A DNA stretch of 64,000 bases from Namhaeicola litoreus. GTDB taxonomy: Bacteria > Bacteroidota > Bacteroidia > Flavobacteriales > Flavobacteriaceae. The translations under genes and the position numbers were made by a program. Under the pieces are notes generated by a model that saw nothing but the letters and a program-made list of their open reading frames with translations, was not told the DNA's origin and did no database searches. This document shows positions 61,722-64,000 of this stretch, piece after piece. The number at the start of each line of letters is the position of its first letter. The first letter of the stretch is position 1. The DNA lies in contig NZ_JBHTMY010000002.1 of NCBI RefSeq assembly GCF_042679565.1, positions 868,001 through 932,000 of the forward strand, given 5' to 3'.

Positions 61722-63059
61722 TTACAAAGTATTCTTATATACTTTTCCATCTTTCATGATAAGATCAAGATTGTTTTCAGGATCGTGAAATAGTGTAAGG
61801 TCTTTTGTTGGGTCACCTTTTACAAGGAGTATGTCAGCCAAAGCACCTTTTTCAATGACGCCTAATTTTCCAGGGTACGGATTGCGTGGGCCACTAAAAT
61901 AAAGTACTTCAGCGTTTCCTGAAGTAGCTTGTTTCAGGATTTCTGGAGCTGTCCACCATGGCAACCGATTACTTAACTCAAAAGATTGTGCCTTTTTTTG
62001 CTCGGCATTATCAACATAGTCAGTACCAATGGTGATTTTAGCATTGTATTTTTTTGCCAGTTTAAATAAGTTGTCTATTCCATCTTTAGCTTTATCATGT
62101 TTCATTTTGCTTTCTTCACTCCAGTTGTCAGGTGCATCTGAAAAATATACTCCAGTTTGTGTACTTAAGAAAGCGCCTTTTTCAACAAGTAACTTCATGG
62201 TTTCTTCTGTCATTAAATTTGCATGTTCAATAGACATTGCACCAGCTTCTAATGCTAAACGAACCCCTTTGTCATTATACGAATGCACGGCTAAATAAGT
62301 ATTCCATCTTTTTGCTTCATCAGCAGCAGCTTTTATTTCATCAAAAGAAAATTCGCCAATATCTAAAGGGTCATACATGCCGCTAACGGCACCACTTGTG
62401 AACATTTTTATAAAAGCTGAACCCTTTCGCATTTGAAGTCTAGCAGCACTTAATACTTCCGGTACACCATCCGCAATCACTGTAATGCCGTTAAATTCTC
62501 CATCGTAATAAACTGGACCTCCTAATTGACGTGGTCTTTGCGCTTGTGGTCTTAGATCTGCATGCCCACCGGTCATACAAATTCCTGCTCCAGCAGCCCA
62601 AATACGTGGTCCAATAGCATGTCCTTGATCAATGGCTAATTTTATTCCCAATACTTCTCCTCCTGTATCTCTTACAGAAGTAAACCCTCGCATCAATGTG
62701 TTTTTTGCCTCAGCTAAAGCGATAGCCGCCAAATAATCTGGCTGTTGATAAAACATACTGATGAAATTCATATTTAACGACAAGTGTACATGGGCGTCAA
62801 TAAGACCCGGCATCAGCGTTCTTCCTCCTCCGTCAATAATGCTTACATTATCGGTTTGCATCACCATTAAAGGTTCTTTAGAAATTTGTTTGATCAAGTT
62901 TCCTTCCACCAAAACATCTGCTTTGATCAGTTTATCAGATGTTCCATCAAAAACTTTTACGTTAGTAAAAAGTGTAATCTGTTTAGGTTTTTCTTGGGCA
63001 AATACCATTAAGCTGAACAAGCAAAGTATTACCAATAATAATTGTTTGTTGAATTTCAT
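61722..63059 (-). CDS. Amidohydrolase, imidazolonepropionase/prolidase-like (2)
   Basis: A 445-residue secreted amidohydrolase (signal peptide ending VFAQ). HxH is in LIDAHVHLS, a Lys in AFIKMFTSGAVSG, His residues in AVHSYND and IEHANL, and the Asp in IGTDYVD. Its first 85 residues nearly equal those of the amidohydrolase at 50584, but the catalytic domains differ clearly, so the two act on different substrates. It is separated from the regulator gene by a terminator and is probably its own transcript. Confidence 0.85.
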   Translation of the reverse strand: MKFNKQLLLVILCLFSLMVFAQEKPKQITLFTNVKVFDGTSDKLIKADVLVEGNLIKQISKEPLMVMQTDNVSIIDGGGRTLMPGLIDAHVHLSLNMNFISMFYQQPDYLAAIALAEAKNTLMRGFTSVRDTGGEVLGIKLAIDQGHAIGPRIWAAGAGICMTGGHADLRPQAQRPRQLGGPVYYDGEFNGITVIADGVPEVLSAARLQMRKGSAFIKMFTSGAVSGMYDPLDIGEFSFDEIKAAADEAKRWNTYLAVHSYNDKGVRLALEAGAMSIEHANLMTEETMKLLVEKGAFLSTQTGVYFSDAPDNWSEESKMKHDKAKDGIDNLFKLAKKYNAKITIGTDYVDNAEQKKAQSFELSNRLPWWTAPEILKQATSGNAEVLYFSGPRNPYPGKLGVIEKGALADILLVKGDPTKDLTLFHDPENNLDLIMKDGKVYKNTL

Positions 63060-63235
63060 AGTTGATTAATTTTAAAGTTAGTATTCTAATTTTTAGAATT
63101 TGATTTAACAATAAGAATTTAGTTTAAACTGTTAAGTTCGATATTATTTTAATATAAATAAATGTCAAAATATAATTTATACCGCAACTGACCTTAACGG
63201 ATTCTCTTCCCGCATTGGTCCCTGGCTTGTCTTAT

Positions 63236-63895
63236 TTACTTTTTCTTGTAGTCCAAGATTTTTTCTGCCGACATTGCATATCCCACATTTATTTCGGATG
63301 TACCATCTACCAAATACAGCAATTTCGTTAAACTTTTTGTTTGCAGCGTACCTTCCACCCACACCGGAGCAAAGGAGGCATTCATTTCGAAGCCTTTGTC
63401 AAATTTTATATAAACCATTTGATTTAGTGGTGGTGGCGGTGTGTGGATGCAGGCCCCTACCCAGGGCACCAAAAGAAATTCAACTCCATTTTTTCCTTCA
63501 AAGTCCAGCGGCAATAAATAACCTAACATTCTAATGTTTAATCCGTTTAATGAGTCGACTACTGCTTCCCCACTCTTTTTCCGAAGCTCCGTAATGGCTG
63601 TATGCTGGACAAGCATGCCCTCAATATCAACTCCTTCAGCGGTGAGTTTTTTTTCTTTTTCTTCAAGTGTTTTCAGACTTTCAGCGCCCACACTTCCCGG
63701 TTTTCTTTCTTGAAGCATCCGCATTCTCACGATATATCTTAAATCATCAATTTGATCCTCCGTCAATTCTTCAAAAGGATCATCAATTTTAACTTCACCC
63801 GGAACTAGATCATCCCATGTAATTACTTTAACCTCCTGGGCAAAAATGCCGGTATAAACGTTTAAAAACAGAAAAGTGAAAATTAAATTACGCAT
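63236..63895 (-). CDS. DUF3299 family secreted protein
   Basis: A 219-residue protein with a signal peptide ending IFAQ. It carries the DUF3299 core: ITWDDLVPGE at the start, IRMLGYLLPLDFEGKNGVEFLLVPWVGACIHTPPPPLNQMVYI in the middle (the Cys-Ile-His-x-P4 segment is the family hallmark), and a final ...GTLQTKSLTKLLYLVDGTSEINVGYAMSAEKI. The Cys-His segment could bind a metal, copper being often suggested. The function is not known. It heads the minus-strand run at the right edge of the window. Confidence 0.8.
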   Translation of the reverse strand: MRNLIFTFLFLNVYTGIFAQEVKVITWDDLVPGEVKIDDPFEELTEDQIDDLRYIVRMRMLQERKPGSVGAESLKTLEEKEKKLTAEGVDIEGMLVQHTAITELRKKSGEAVVDSLNGLNIRMLGYLLPLDFEGKNGVEFLLVPWVGACIHTPPPPLNQMVYIKFDKGFEMNASFAPVWVEGTLQTKSLTKLLYLVDGTSEINVGYAMSAEKILDYKKK

Positions 63896-64000
63896 ATTTT
63901 TTTATTAAGTTTTTTATTGTGGAAGCAAATCACATTTTAACTGTCATTCCATCCAAAAGTGAGTATTTATATATTTTATAACCGGGAATTATCCCAATTA

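Overview
The window is AT-rich and reads as the chromosome of a marine, algae-associated member of the Flavobacteriaceae (Bacteroidetes). The signs are a SusC/SusD pair, lipoproteins with Bacteroidetes-style lipoboxes, several promoters with the TAnnTTTG -7 element, an S1 sulfatase and a complete alginate utilisation locus. Genus cannot be decided from the sequence.

Left part, 1-6.2 kb: the 3' end of an ExuT-like uronate transporter, a sialate O-acetylesterase-type SGNH hydrolase, an FAH-family hydrolase, a chagasin-type (I42) inhibitor lipoprotein, a thioredoxin-fold protein without CXXC, and an RraA-like aldolase. Several of these fit a flank of a uronate/alginate locus.

Core, 6.2-29.7 kb: an alginate locus in five plus-strand transcription blocks. 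(1) A heparinase II/III-type lyase and an NRAMP-fold transporter. (2) PL6 lyase, PL17 oligoalginate lyase and KdgF cupin. (3) SusC, SusD, a PKD lipoprotein and two tandem PL7 lyases. (4) A GntR/FadR regulator, an MFS uronate transporter and two SDRs. (5) KDG kinase, a PPi-type phosphofructokinase and KDPG aldolase. Together they cover outer-membrane uptake, depolymerisation to 4,5-unsaturated monouronate, KdgF-assisted conversion to DEH, reduction to KDG, phosphorylation, and cleavage to pyruvate and glyceraldehyde-3-phosphate. Blocks 1-4 are each preceded by a copy of the dyad TTGGTWAACCAA. It occurs as one, two or three units at exact 13-bp steps, and in three cases overlaps a TAnnTTTG -7 box. 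I infer that this is the operator of the locus's own GntR regulator.

Middle part, 29.7-44.6 kb: ordinary accessory genes, including a PagL-like acyloxyacyl hydrolase, DUF6526, DUF4468 and VOC proteins, an S1 sulfatase, a zinc-ribbon metallopeptidase, a large adenylate cyclase-PEGA-SUMF1-hydrolase fusion, a YecH-like protein, a DUF4198 protein, a class C beta-lactamase-like hydrolase, a TIM-barrel amidohydrolase, an outer-membrane protein and a DsrE-like protein. A 39-codon lipoprotein-like ORF is hidden at 33298-33417.

Right part, 44.8-63.9 kb: almost entirely minus-strand. It holds a MalT-type LuxR regulator with a small companion gene, two imidazolonepropionase-like amidohydrolases, two D-aminoacylase-like amidohydrolases and the decayed stump of a third, a DcaP-type porin, a secreted-type cyclophilin, an S10 carboxypeptidase, an M19 dipeptidase homologue with altered metal ligands, a ThrE-type amino-acid exporter and small membrane proteins. 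I read it as a peptide or N-acyl/cyclic amino-acid catabolic island; the substrate is unknown. An 89-bp intergenic element occurs twice in it, upstream of the exporter and of the cyclophilin, with an inverted repeat whose arms have co-varied.
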